Shown: positions 40,326 to 50,039, counted from the first letter of the stretch. The stretch is DNA of 64,000 nt from Thalassotalea fonticola (GCF_032911225.1 NZ_CP136600.1:2232001-2296000), one strand, 5' to 3'. Notes: a model not told the origin generated them from the sequence alone. Program-made: numbers and translations.

Positions 40326-43300
40326 TCATCTATTATTATATATTTTATTCTTACCTATTACCCTTCCGCTTTCTAAGTGAAATGCTCCACTAAACTCAAC
40401 TCTACTGTAAGTCTTAGCAGAGCTTATCCCCCCACCTATAACCCCCTTTTCGCCAAGTAAGGTCCAAACTACTTTTAGCTTGTTATCTTCTAGGAATTTT
40501 ATAAAAGCCCCCTTTTTAATAAGAAGGTGAGCCTTCGTGGCATAAACAGCTTCAGCTGCAAAGCAAATCTTTTCCCCACTTTCATCAATCAGGCTCCCTA
40601 CTTCATCTCCTGGAACTAAGTTCATCTTGTCTATAATCATTGAACTTGGTTTTAAGAAGCTCAAAGTTTCTACCTTTGAACGATCGAACTCTTCTTCCCA
40701 GTGATAATTTATAGAGTTCACGCTTACTTGTGCAATAAATTCCCGAGAGTCTTTATCATGAACGTCTACCCATTCACTACCCCCATAGTAATCTGACTGA
40801 AAACACCTAAAAGCTTGAGACCAACAAAATTCACGATCAAATAATTGGTACCGATCACTTCCTTCTGGCATCCATCGCCCCATGAAGTGTTGACTACTTA
40901 CCCACTTTATAAATTCGTCATAATCATCTTCTTTTACCAAATAACTTAGAACATGACACCATACTTCCTTTCTCGGGTAAGCCCATTCTTCGTTTCCAAT
41001 TTTCTTAGGTTCTTTCCAAGCAGGATAACTTTGTAACACAAGCCATTCCTCACCAGTAGAATCAACAACTTCCATTAGTTCTTCTGGCTTGTCTAAGGTT
41101 TTATGATCACTTACCCATTCATCAAAAGAACAATTCCAATCGAAGACTTCTTTGCTAGCCCACCAACAATTACTTTGCTTTAATTTTTTAATTCCTGTTT
41201 TTTGAATCAGGATTGTTGGATCTATATCCCTGACATATGGATCCCATGGGCCTATGTAAGGGTTTTCTTTTCGTTCATCCCCGTAACCTTCATAGCGAAT
41301 GAAATTATCTGCTAGTCTAGCCATAAATTCGTAATAGGCTATCCATTGATACTTTTTACCTATACGCTCTTGATTCGATTCATTACGACCTCTACCTGTT
41401 CCTACAGACTTATCAAAATCTAGATGTTTTTCTGGGCTCCAGCCTAAATCTATTACACGTTCAAAAATAAAGCGTTGGGCAATTCTCAAGTCAAAATGAC
41501 TATCAGTATCATTCAATTTATGATTGTGATCCAAGTAAGGTTCAATTTCAGTTTCAAAGTATTTAAGCTCTTCATTTTCAAGTGAAGATTTAAAAACAAC
41601 ATTATTAGCCTTTAGTTCCTCTTCTTTTTTTCGGCCAACCACTACACCATAATTTATTTTAAAATTACTAGCTTTAAGCTTTTTTTCACTACCTTCAGTA
41701 ATTATAGGGTCTAAAGCATCAAATAATTTTCTTTTACTTGATGAAAGTGTAGTGAGAAATTCTTCATATATTTTCTTACGGTTTATTGGAACTTCGCCTA
41801 TTTTGCAACCAGACCAGTCGGAACGGTTATGATTGGTTCCAATTGTATACCTAGCAAAATCACCATAACTCATCACTGAACTCCAAAGATGTGAATAACT
41901 ATCTTTATCATATTTACTTTTTAGATCAGCTTCTGAAGGTATACAATTAGGCCATGAGCTATTGTATGGTGCTATAGTTTTATTGATGTCAATATTTAAA
42001 TCATTACCAAGATATACGGTATATTCAATAATACCTCTAGCATAGTCACGAAGTAATATATGGGGATATACTTCTTCTTTGTTGAAAATAGTTTCATATA
42101 CAGTATGAGCTAAAACCTTCAAGCTATTAACTTGTTTAGTCCTCAAAGCGCACCCATATGCTATAGCGTATATCCTCTCTATAACGAAAGGATCATCAAC
42201 ATTATCAAACTCTTCTATTAGCTCAATTAAAACATCAATTCTATTTTCAAGTAATTTAACTAATGCCTTCGTAGTGCAGTCCCTTAATTCCCTATTCGAT
42301 GAAGTTAAAAACCAAACCAAAGTTATTGAAGCAAGTTTTATTGAGTCATTTGATATGTGAGACTTATCATTGTCACTCCACGCCCAATCAATTAAGTAGC
42401 GAAATGATGATTCTTCACTGTATTTATCTCTTAATAAAATAGTCCATAGTTTATCTCTATCTGGTAATGTTTTATTTTTTAGAATCTTATGTAAAAAATT
42501 AGCGTTATAAGGGTGTCCGTCAGCCGCACTTAATGAAACTATAGTTTCGAAAAAAAAGTCATAAGCACCTTGGTATTTAAATACACTATTTACAAGGTAT
42601 GGCTTTATTTTTTGATGATCTATCGTTTCAATTTTACGCCAAACTAGACTTCTGATGAATGCTTCAATAAATGAACGATTTTTTTCATACTGAGGTAGCA
42701 ATTCATATAACTCTCGATCAAATTTTTCGGGTACTTGTATAGCTAAAGCCTCTATAAGGCCTTGGTTTAAATTGAGTGTATGAACACTTTCAACATATTC
42801 GTACAGTTTTCCTTGATCGGAGAATTCATATTCTATGTCCGAAACAGTTTCCAAAAGAAAGCTTGCAGTTAAATGATCATCAAAGCGTTCAAATGCTAGA
42901 TAAATACAATCTATACCTTCATTATGCTCATTCCAAAACGGGCTTTTAGATAAAACCCCCTCTTTTATCAGGTCATCAATAAAACCTTTCTTATTAAGGT
43001 AAGGACTAACAGTATCCTCAATTATTTGAAAAGCTTTCAAGTAAGGTAAATACTTATCTTGATAGTCTGACTTATGCTTTATGAGTGCATCGATTGAGAG
43101 TTTTACCAAATTCACACTACTGCTATAGCCATAAACACTTTCAGAAGAAAGTTTTAGATTTACGCTATTGATATAGAACTCTAGAATGGAAGATATTCCC
43201 TTGAGCCCTGTAGGAATTTCTTTTAACCCTCTATTATTTATCCCTTCACAAAAAAGCTTTAAGAAAAGCGGGTTTTTAAATTCGGGGTTTAATAAAGGCA

Positions 43301-44807
43301 CTACGGGTCTTGCAATTTTATAATTGTCAAAAAATAAATTAACAGCATCATACTCAACATTCTGAAACCCTAGGTGTTTATACTCTATAAAATCATTGCG
43401 GGTTATTTGCTCAGGTAAGAGTGTTAACTCTTTATATGTTGATCGAATAGATAAAACTAACCCTAGCCACTCATATTGTTTAATTTCATCAATAAAACTA
43501 TTGATGAAATTAGACCAAAATTGGTTACCTTTACCTTCATTTATAGCATCTACAAATATAATGACTCTTTTTTCACTTTCTTTTCCATATAAGTTAAGTT
43601 TTCTCAGAAAGTCTTCTGAAGTACTGTTTAATTGTAAAAGTTTAAATATTTGTCCCCACGGAGCTTCATTAGTTACAAGTTGCTGTCCTAGTATAAACAC
43701 CGTTCCAATATCATTTTCTAATCTAGTATTTACTATGTCAGCTAATAGGTGTGACTTTCCTATGCCCGCTTCACCTTCAAGTAATAAGTATGGGTTGTTG
43801 GCTAATTTAACCGCAGTAGAATTTAGAAAATTTATGAAAGAAGAGCATTCATACCGAAACTCTCTCAGTTCACGAAGCGATGATGAAAATTTGTTATCGA
43901 ATTTGTCTAAGTCTTTATCTTCTTCACATTTACTTCTTAAATTCCAAAGATAATCTTCTACTTCACTCACTGTAGAACAGCAATGATTCAATAGCTCTTG
44001 AAACTGCTCAATAGGAATATTGATGTGACTAGTAAAATCGGTAAGCTCAAATAGCTCACGAAGGTTTTTAAGGCTATCTTTAATCGGTTCAATATAAAGC
44101 TTTAGACTTTCGTCAACTCTAAGCTTATTACCTTTTATAAGAACTATATCAAAGTGTTCAAATACCCATTTTGAAAATATTTCAGTTCTGCCAATCCCTT
44201 CAAAAATTTGGGCTACATCTAGCTTAAAATTAAGTTCAGGAGTGTACCTTTTTCCTAAATCAGATATTGCAGATCTAGATTTTTGATCCAACCAATTTGA
44301 ATCTAAAGAAAATGTTAACTTATTATCAATCGACTCTAATAACAATCTGATTTTAAAAAGTGAATCACCAATTTCAAATATCTTATCTTTATAGTTTTCT
44401 TCAATATGTAGTCTTTTTAACTCTTTTGAATTGCTTATTTTTGTATAAAAACTTCGATAAAAATCAATTAATTCATTTTTATTTGGAGGCAAAATATTGG
44501 GATTTTTTTTAAACTCTAATTGTAAATCATCTACCGATCTTTCTGATTTAAACAGTATATGTTGATTTAAGTATGTAAAAAGAACTTGCGAGTGGTAGAA
44601 CGGAAATTGCCCCGTGGACTCATCATAAGAATATTTCTTTTGATGTTCAGCAATCACTTCTTCTATAAGTGTAAATAGTAGAGAACGGTATTCTTTTTTA
44701 GGAAAAAATAATTTTTTAAGACTTCCATAACCTTGATCTGCTAAAAATTGGTCTACCATTTTCATGGCTACATATGTTGATATCACTGAAATCGTAACAG
44801 GTTCCAT
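40326..44807 (-). CDS. Large STAND-family NTPase, Avs-like putative anti-phage sensor
   Basis: A 1,493-residue protein. Residues 1-330 are mainly helical with no nuclease motif I can see. A P-loop NTPase follows: Walker A LEGEAGIGKSHL near 343-354, Walker B VIIFVDAINEG at 415-425 (the DA-NE form typical of bacterial Avs/NACHT-type STAND proteins), and a sensor arginine in LSIRSTY. The long C-terminal part (about 560-1490) is helical with Trp-rich stretches towards the end, a plausible ligand-sensing solenoid. STAND proteins of this size in integrated elements often recognise phage proteins and trigger cell death. The specific family cannot be fixed by eye. Confidence 0.75.
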   Translation of the reverse strand: MEPVTISVISTYVAMKMVDQFLADQGYGSLKKLFFPKKEYRSLLFTLIEEVIAEHQKKYSYDESTGQFPFYHSQVLFTYLNQHILFKSERSVDDLQLEFKKNPNILPPNKNELIDFYRSFYTKISNSKELKRLHIEENYKDKIFEIGDSLFKIRLLLESIDNKLTFSLDSNWLDQKSRSAISDLGKRYTPELNFKLDVAQIFEGIGRTEIFSKWVFEHFDIVLIKGNKLRVDESLKLYIEPIKDSLKNLRELFELTDFTSHINIPIEQFQELLNHCCSTVSEVEDYLWNLRSKCEEDKDLDKFDNKFSSSLRELREFRYECSSFINFLNSTAVKLANNPYLLLEGEAGIGKSHLLADIVNTRLENDIGTVFILGQQLVTNEAPWGQIFKLLQLNSTSEDFLRKLNLYGKESEKRVIIFVDAINEGKGNQFWSNFINSFIDEIKQYEWLGLVLSIRSTYKELTLLPEQITRNDFIEYKHLGFQNVEYDAVNLFFDNYKIARPVVPLLNPEFKNPLFLKLFCEGINNRGLKEIPTGLKGISSILEFYINSVNLKLSSESVYGYSSSVNLVKLSIDALIKHKSDYQDKYLPYLKAFQIIEDTVSPYLNKKGFIDDLIKEGVLSKSPFWNEHNEGIDCIYLAFERFDDHLTASFLLETVSDIEYEFSDQGKLYEYVESVHTLNLNQGLIEALAIQVPEKFDRELYELLPQYEKNRSFIEAFIRSLVWRKIETIDHQKIKPYLVNSVFKYQGAYDFFFETIVSLSAADGHPYNANFLHKILKNKTLPDRDKLWTILLRDKYSEESSFRYLIDWAWSDNDKSHISNDSIKLASITLVWFLTSSNRELRDCTTKALVKLLENRIDVLIELIEEFDNVDDPFVIERIYAIAYGCALRTKQVNSLKVLAHTVYETIFNKEEVYPHILLRDYARGIIEYTVYLGNDLNIDINKTIAPYNSSWPNCIPSEADLKSKYDKDSYSHLWSSVMSYGDFARYTIGTNHNRSDWSGCKIGEVPINRKKIYEEFLTTLSSSKRKLFDALDPIITEGSEKKLKASNFKINYGVVVGRKKEEELKANNVVFKSSLENEELKYFETEIEPYLDHNHKLNDTDSHFDLRIAQRFIFERVIDLGWSPEKHLDFDKSVGTGRGRNESNQERIGKKYQWIAYYEFMARLADNFIRYEGYGDERKENPYIGPWDPYVRDIDPTILIQKTGIKKLKQSNCWWASKEVFDWNCSFDEWVSDHKTLDKPEELMEVVDSTGEEWLVLQSYPAWKEPKKIGNEEWAYPRKEVWCHVLSYLVKEDDYDEFIKWVSSQHFMGRWMPEGSDRYQLFDREFCWSQAFRCFQSDYYGGSEWVDVHDKDSREFIAQVSVNSINYHWEEEFDRSKVETLSFLKPSSMIIDKMNLVPGDEVGSLIDESGEKICFAAEAVYATKAHLLIKKGAFIKFLEDNKLKVVWTLLGEKGVIGGGISSAKTYSRVEFSGAFHLESGRVIGKNKIYNNR

Positions 44808-44996
44808 TGTTTTTCGCTTTCTATCTGTTTTTATTAAGTTAATTTTATTTTTATTGTAATTTTTTTATATTAAAAAAGATATGAGAAAGTCTCAGAAACA
44901 ATCTAGTTATCAATAAAAATTATGAAGAATACCTTCTTCTCCTTCAGTCTTTAGTACAGTTATTTACAGAACTCCAAGTTGTTAAATACCTAATCA

Positions 44997-45037
44997 ACCT
45001 ATCCCACCTATAACAATCTGTACTAGGTGGGATAGGT
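44997..45037. repeat. 14-bp perfect inverted repeat
   Basis: Arms ACCTATCCCACCTA (44997-45010) and TAGGTGGGATAGGT (45024-45037) with a 13-nt loop, 9 bp beyond the primase stop. There is no T-tract on the transcribed side. It may be a terminator of the AlpA-primase unit or a structured replication or packaging site. Confidence 0.75.
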
Positions 45038-45046
45038 AACAAAGGT

Positions 45047-46504
45047 CTAATCAAATATTTCCTCTAGTTTATGGCCTAAAGCATTGGCAAACTTTCGTTG
45101 AAAATCGATTTTTTCTGGTAATTCGTAATAAGCATTCCTGCCACTTTTACCAATCGGTTTAATTCCCAACCGACTTAACAATTTGCCAAGACCACTTCTA
45201 ACTCTAGGTTCTGACAATTGATGGTGATTGCTATCAAGCCAGTGCCTGCAATTCCTTATCATATCTTGTGTACTTATCCGCCGCTGACCATCAAAGGGTT
45301 TATCACTTAATAGTTCATTAATTAAAAACTCTTGGTAAGGTGATAGGCTTGCTAACTTTTCATCTAGCAATGCTTGGGTCATTGGTGCCTTTCTAGGGTT
45401 AAAATCACTAATATCATAGTTCATTAGATAATGAAGTAAGTATTCAGCTCCGTCATTATCAATCCATTGCCAAAGTTTTTTAAAATAAGGTATGTTTTGA
45501 GCGTATTCTGCTGATGGTTCTAAAACAATATACCGACGTTCCCTACTACCAGCGCTTATGACATTGTCATGATTACTGGCAAAGAAAAAACGGCAATAGT
45601 TAGGCACCTGAATAACATCTAAACCTTTTCTTTCAAGACTTAACCTTGGCTCACTAATTAGCCCTTTAAGCTTATCAGCTGTTCTGGGATCAGTAAGATT
45701 GACTTCATCAGCAAAAACTAACAGCTTATTTGCACTTACTGAGTTAAACCTACCTGTTAATTGATAGGCACCATTAACCTGTACAGCTAAATTACCCAAT
45801 ATTCGCTTTATTGGTTCAAACAAAGTACCTTTACCTGTTCCTTCAACCGACTTCATTATCACCGCTACACTTGGCTTATCATCAGGCTCTTGGACCATAT
45901 GTGCCAAAAATCCAATAACGTAATTAGATGCTTTTTCATCACCGTTACAAATTACCTTTTTAATGTGAGTAATAAACGGTTTAACATCGCCTTCTTTGGG
46001 CTTTAAGGCAAAGCCCTCAAAAAAGTTAAAAACAGTGTCAGGGCATTTACTTGGGTTTGGGTAAAAACTAACACCTCCTGGTTTAAAGTTTTTACCTGGC
46101 CAACTTAACCAAGCCTCACCTAAATTAAAACCGACAACTTTTGGCTCATGCAAAAAGTAGCTTTTAAACTCAAGAAGGCTTTCAAATGCAATAGATTTAC
46201 CATCAACGGGGCAATGTTTCTTAGAAACAATTTTATGTTTACTACCCACAGTAACGTGTGTGTATTCCATGTTTAATGCTTCTAGCCGTTGAAGGTCATT
46301 AGCCGATAAGGGCTTATCGTTAATAAAGTTATAATTGCTTTGGTTTTGGTTATTTTCCGTTACGGGTGTATTGCGCATCAACGCGCCTTGATGCGTTAAC
46401 GGGTAATTATCCCATAACGGTTCACTCTGGTTTGTTTCGCTTAAAGGCGTTACCGCTTCATGTTCGAATGAAGGCGAATACTCATCATTAATAAAGTTAT
46501 CCAT
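45047..46504 (-). CDS. P4-type primase/helicase (DUF5906-like)
   Basis: A 485-residue protein. The first 90 residues look unstructured. The SF3-like helicase core has Walker A SVEGTGKGT (219-227) and Walker B LLVFADEV (261-268), followed by FFASNHDN and RRYIVLEP, which I associate with the DUF5906/NrS-1-type helicase domain of phage satellites. No primase catalytic domain is evident, so it may act mainly as a replicative helicase for the element. The start overlaps the upstream alpA-like gene by 8 nt. Confidence 0.85.
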   Translation of the reverse strand: MDNFINDEYSPSFEHEAVTPLSETNQSEPLWDNYPLTHQGALMRNTPVTENNQNQSNYNFINDKPLSANDLQRLEALNMEYTHVTVGSKHKIVSKKHCPVDGKSIAFESLLEFKSYFLHEPKVVGFNLGEAWLSWPGKNFKPGGVSFYPNPSKCPDTVFNFFEGFALKPKEGDVKPFITHIKKVICNGDEKASNYVIGFLAHMVQEPDDKPSVAVIMKSVEGTGKGTLFEPIKRILGNLAVQVNGAYQLTGRFNSVSANKLLVFADEVNLTDPRTADKLKGLISEPRLSLERKGLDVIQVPNYCRFFFASNHDNVISAGSRERRYIVLEPSAEYAQNIPYFKKLWQWIDNDGAEYLLHYLMNYDISDFNPRKAPMTQALLDEKLASLSPYQEFLINELLSDKPFDGQRRISTQDMIRNCRHWLDSNHHQLSEPRVRSGLGKLLSRLGIKPIGKSGRNAYYELPEKIDFQRKFANALGHKLEEIFD

Positions 46505-46727
46505 GGTTAACTCCTTCTAACAAATGACTTTGTTTTATAAAGCTGTTTAACCAAATGTCTAAATCTTCTTTAAGATAACGTACAGCGCGCCCTATTTTAA
46601 TAAATGGTGGTGCAGGTGTTCTATTTTCTCTATTTCCTTCCATACGCGATTGGCGTAAGAAAGACCGACTCATGTTAATATATTCTGCTGTTTCTTGTTC
46701 TGTCATTGCACGTTTCACAACGGTCAT
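46497..46727 (-). CDS. AlpA-family helix-turn-helix regulator
   Basis: A 76-residue protein with the AlpA/excisionase-like winged helix: EQETAEYINMSRSFLRQSRMEG, then PPFIKIGRAVRYLKEDLDIWL. P4-type and prophage elements use AlpA to activate integrase or excision. I start it at the ATG at 46727, which has GAGGAA correctly spaced upstream; an ATG at 46742 is also in frame. It overlaps the primase/helicase start by 8 nt, so the two form one unit. Confidence 0.87.
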   Translation of the reverse strand: MTVVKRAMTEQETAEYINMSRSFLRQSRMEGNRENRTPAPPFIKIGRAVRYLKEDLDIWLNSFIKQSHLLEGVNHG

Positions 46728-46853
46728 AACGATTTTCCTCATTGTTCATGTAAGTTTATTAATGTTGGTTAGGCATCACTGCTATACCAACGCGTTTTTC
46801 ATGAACAAAGGTAAACAATCTAGGGCGAAAAAGTCAGATAATTGCGCCTTAAA

Positions 46854-46936
46854 GCGCCTTGATGCGTTAACGGAATTTATTAAAAGAAAATAAGAGTTTA
46901 AATATAAGAAATCATGCATCAATTGAAATTGATGCG
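46854..46936. promoter_or_regulatory. Iterated TTGATGCG motifs upstream of alpA
   Basis: TTGATGCG occurs at 46859-46866 and 46929-46936, with an inverted copy (GCATCAA) in the palindrome GCATCAATT-GA-AATTGATGC at 46916-46935. A 20-bp segment, GCGCCTTGATGCGTTAACGG (46854-46873), recurs exactly inside the primase gene at 46383-46402, where an inverted CGCATCAA also lies at 46374-46381. The cluster may be an AlpA operator or a replication-origin iteron set. Confidence 0.6.
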
Positions 46937-46996
46937 CCATTTAAGTTATAGAGTATTAGTCAAACTAATTATAAAAATGGCACTAACAGCCTTAAG

Positions 46997-47809
46997 TTAG
47001 TACTCTTGAGTTTTTCTACATCTTGGGAATGCACTACATCCCCAAAACTTATTCCCCGCATTAGGACCTTTCTTAGCGGTTCTAACCAACATTTTATTAC
47101 CACAACTAACGCAGCTTTTTTCATTTAGCTTTGGCTGAGTATCAATAGGCCTATTAGTTGATACTGAATCAATCATGCCTTTTAGCTGGGTTCCACCTAT
47201 CAATTCAAGTGGTTTTCCTTTGGCAAAAACATAAGCTTCACCAGTATAAGTACCTGAACACATAACTATTGCTCTATCCGCATTTTCAGCAACCATTACA
47301 CCGTATAATTCACGAACTGTTTTAACGCCTATTTTTTGTGTTCGCCACTGCTTACATTGAACTATAGCTTTTTCACCATTGCGTTTTAATATAAGGTCAA
47401 TGCCACCATCAGCACCACCTTTAGTTTCAAATACCTTATAACCAAGACTTTTATAAACTTCACCAACAAGCATTTCAAACTCTCGCCATGTGATACTTTT
47501 TAATGGATCAGTTTGTGACTCAAAAGCATTTAAAAAGCCAAATGCACCCTTGCCCGACATTCTCGGTATTAATGATTTCTTATGAAGTGATTTAATTAAA
47601 TCTATAAGTGCTATAAAAGCAATTAAGCTCGCAATTGGAGCAGCAAAAGTTGATAGTGCATTTGCCAAACTTGCACTAATTGGTGATTCAAAATAACTTC
47701 TGGGTAGTCCATCCTTTAGAAGCTCATAAACAATAAGGCTTAATGGACCGTTTACCCACCAAGGTAAAGTGAATAGTAAATCTAATATTGAGCCGTTCCT
47801 TTTGGCCAT
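46997..47809 (-). CDS. Membrane-linked Mrr-type restriction endonuclease with a C4 zinc finger
   Basis: A 270-residue protein. Two hydrophobic segments (about 12-30 and 45-70) are followed by an Mrr-type catalytic domain: FEMLVGEVY, GGADGGIDL (D138) and VQCKQW (Q151, K153), the D...QxK core of PD-(D/E)xK nucleases. A topoisomerase-type C4 zinc finger closes the protein (C233, C236, C258, C264). AAGGA precedes the start. Mrr-like nucleases cleave DNA, often methylated or foreign. The membrane segments suggest it acts at the cell periphery. Confidence 0.87.
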   Translation of the reverse strand: MAKRNGSILDLLFTLPWWVNGPLSLIVYELLKDGLPRSYFESPISASLANALSTFAAPIASLIAFIALIDLIKSLHKKSLIPRMSGKGAFGFLNAFESQTDPLKSITWREFEMLVGEVYKSLGYKVFETKGGADGGIDLILKRNGEKAIVQCKQWRTQKIGVKTVRELYGVMVAENADRAIVMCSGTYTGEAYVFAKGKPLELIGGTQLKGMIDSVSTNRPIDTQPKLNEKSCVSCGNKMLVRTAKKGPNAGNKFWGCSAFPRCRKTQEY

Positions 47810-48152
47810 GATAAATCCTTTACTATATATTGATTAAATTTTTCACATAGTATTTCATAAAAAGTAATTAAAAGCATTCTAACACTTTGGTTTATAGGTA
47901 AAATTGCTGACTTCCAGTTACTAAATTACTGACACTATTATTTATCTATGCTAACGTCAGACAAGACCAATTAACTGCCGTTGGCTAGTAATAAAAATAT
48001 CGAATTTTCGCTGTGTTAATATAAATGCGTGAAGGCGAGTTTTAACCGACTTTAACCTTCGATTAAATAATTAGTTTAGCTAACTCATTGAAGTTTAACC
48101 CCAAAAAAATGATAACTGTCAACATCAAACTTTTAACTATAAGAATTAAATT
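47810..48152. other. Divergent intergenic region in the element
   Basis: 343 bp between the Mrr nuclease (leftward) and the unknown protein (rightward). It must hold promoters for both, but I see no strong boxes, gene or repeat. Confidence 0.5.
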
Positions 48153-48782
48153 ATGAATGAAACCATAAGAGAAGAAGTTGTCGAATTTGAAGAACATGGC
48201 TTAGATATAGCTAGAATAGATTCTGATAGCACCTCAAAATTGTCAACACTGTCTTTCAGTGCCTCTCCAAACATTCACATTGAAAAAAAATTAAAAATCA
48301 ATCAGCCCTTTGTGATTAATGTGCCAAATTATGGAGTAAAAGAAATAAAATTGACTCGTGTGGACACTTTTGAAGTATCAGTAAAAGTCAAAAACACTCC
48401 AATATCACCAAATATTAAATTTATGAAGGGGGTCGATAATTCCCCTTTCCCCGAACAAGAGAAAGAGATTATCAGGCAGAAGTTAGAAAGCATGGAGGAG
48501 GAAATTAAGCATAACTCAGAGCTAACTCAAGAAATAAAAGACGATTTATCTGAACATGTAGCATATGTTAAAAATTCATTAGAATATTTGGGGCGAAAAG
48601 ATTGGTTTATTTTAGCAATGGGCTTATTGGGGAACTTTGCATCAGGAGCTTTTTATGCACCAGATGTTGCAATTGAAATGGCGTCTAGTATCTCAACTGC
48701 TATCCCTCAATTTTTAGATTCGGTGGTTCATGCTATTCCAACCATAAATAGTAGTTTAGCTAGACTTAACTCTGATAGCTAA
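48153..48782 (+). CDS. Unknown protein of the integrative element
   Basis: A 209-residue protein that I do not recognise. The N-terminal half is mixed with a strand-rich segment (about 60-85). A charged helix, probably coiled coil, runs from about 100 to 140. LGRKDWFILAMGLLG (about 145-160) starts a moderately hydrophobic segment that could contact the membrane. It is the only plus-strand gene in the element, facing the integrase. Such opposite-strand genes in small islands are often cargo or accessory defence genes. Confidence 0.65.
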   Translation: MNETIREEVVEFEEHGLDIARIDSDSTSKLSTLSFSASPNIHIEKKLKINQPFVINVPNYGVKEIKLTRVDTFEVSVKVKNTPISPNIKFMKGVDNSPFPEQEKEIIRQKLESMEEEIKHNSELTQEIKDDLSEHVAYVKNSLEYLGRKDWFILAMGLLGNFASGAFYAPDVAIEMASSISTAIPQFLDSVVHAIPTINSSLARLNSDS

Positions 48783-48803
48783 TAAGGAGCTCAAGTCGAC
48801 AAT

Positions 48804-50039
48804 TTAGCCAATTAGGTTAACCGCGGCAGCTTTATGTTCTGGAGCAAGATGGGCGTAGCGTAATGTCATTTTTAAATCGCTATGGCCCATTAATTCTCTA
48901 ACTGTATTTAAATCAACACCAGCCATTACTAATTTACTAGCAAAGTGATGACGTAAGTCATGAAATCTAAAATCATTAATTTCAGCTTGTTTTAAAAGAT
49001 TAGACCAAGGTTTTTTAATATCGGTTAAAGGTTTACCTTCCGCACCGTTGAAAACATATCCTTGATTAGTTGTGTCGAACTGCCAATTATTTAAAGCTAC
49101 TAGTGCTTCATTGTTTAATGGAATATGGCGACCTTTGCCCGATTTAGAATTGCCAGCAATTACCGTTAAATACTTCTGTTCTAGATCTACATTCATCCAC
49201 TCAAGTGATAGCAACTCCCCTCTTCTCATACCTGTATTCATAGCTAGTAAAACAAGTGGTTCTAAATAATCACAATAGTTAAAATTTCTCAGCTCAGGTA
49301 ATAATGGATAATGCCTTTGTTGTCTGAACAAATTGCCATTCTCACGTTCTACCTTAATTCTTTTATCACGCTCTTTTAAAGCATCTCTGAGTGCTTTTTC
49401 TTCTACATCTGTTAGGTAACGAACAACTGCATTATCTACTTTAAAAGATTTAACTTTATTCAGATCATGGCTTTCAATAATATTCCACTCAACAGCTCTG
49501 CTTAATGCTCCCTTTAATGTATTAACATAGCCATTTATGGTTGAAAGGCTCATGCCTGATTTTTTCTTTTCAATGCGCCATTTTTCAATATCCCAAGCAT
49601 GAATTTGAGAAAGCTGTTTTTCCAAGTAATTAGGAAATGCTCTCTTAATTTCTTTGATGATTTTGTCAGAAGTTTTAGGGTTGCGAGTTTCTAACCAAGG
49701 TAGATATCTTTGCTCAAGGTATGAATTTAATTTTGCTTGTTTCGCTATTATAGTTTGACGTTTAGCTTCTTTTTTAACTTCTTGAACATCAATACCATGA
49801 GCAACTTCGCCAAGTTTAATTTTGGCTAGGTCTCTTGCTTGTGTTGGTGTGATTTCAGGGTGAGTACCTATTTTAAAATTAACCTGTTTTCCTTTGATAC
49901 GGTAGAACAAATAATAGGTAATTCTACCCTTTGGGCTTATACGAGCATGAAATCCTGATAGTTCTGTATCATTGACCCTTCCATCTTCAACTTGTAGGGC
50001 CTTGATACTGGAATTCGTTATTTTTAGGCGCTTCGTCAT
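48804..50039 (-). CDS. Tyrosine-type integrase (P4 family)
   Basis: A 411-residue integrase with an N-terminal DUF4102-type arm-binding domain (LQVEDGRVNDTELSGFHARIS), a core-binding domain (about 100-190) and the catalytic domain. The catalytic residues are visible: R272 (TGMRRGE), H360 and R363 (HDLRHHF), H386 (GHSD) and Y395 (RYAH). It is complete, so the element may still be excisable. Its start faces attR, 195 bp away, while the reconstituted tRNA is at the far end of the element. Confidence 0.95.
   Translation of the reverse strand: MTKRLKITNSSIKALQVEDGRVNDTELSGFHARISPKGRITYYLFYRIKGKQVNFKIGTHPEITPTQARDLAKIKLGEVAHGIDVQEVKKEAKRQTIIAKQAKLNSYLEQRYLPWLETRNPKTSDKIIKEIKRAFPNYLEKQLSQIHAWDIEKWRIEKKKSGMSLSTINGYVNTLKGALSRAVEWNIIESHDLNKVKSFKVDNAVVRYLTDVEEKALRDALKERDKRIKVERENGNLFRQQRHYPLLPELRNFNYCDYLEPLVLLAMNTGMRRGELLSLEWMNVDLEQKYLTVIAGNSKSGKGRHIPLNNEALVALNNWQFDTTNQGYVFNGAEGKPLTDIKKPWSNLLKQAEINDFRFHDLRHHFASKLVMAGVDLNTVRELMGHSDLKMTLRYAHLAPEHKAAAVNLIG

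Noticed and set aside
46672..46893. 73-codon plus-strand frame over the alpA promoter
   Set aside because: Antisense to alpA and its iteron region; no protein features.
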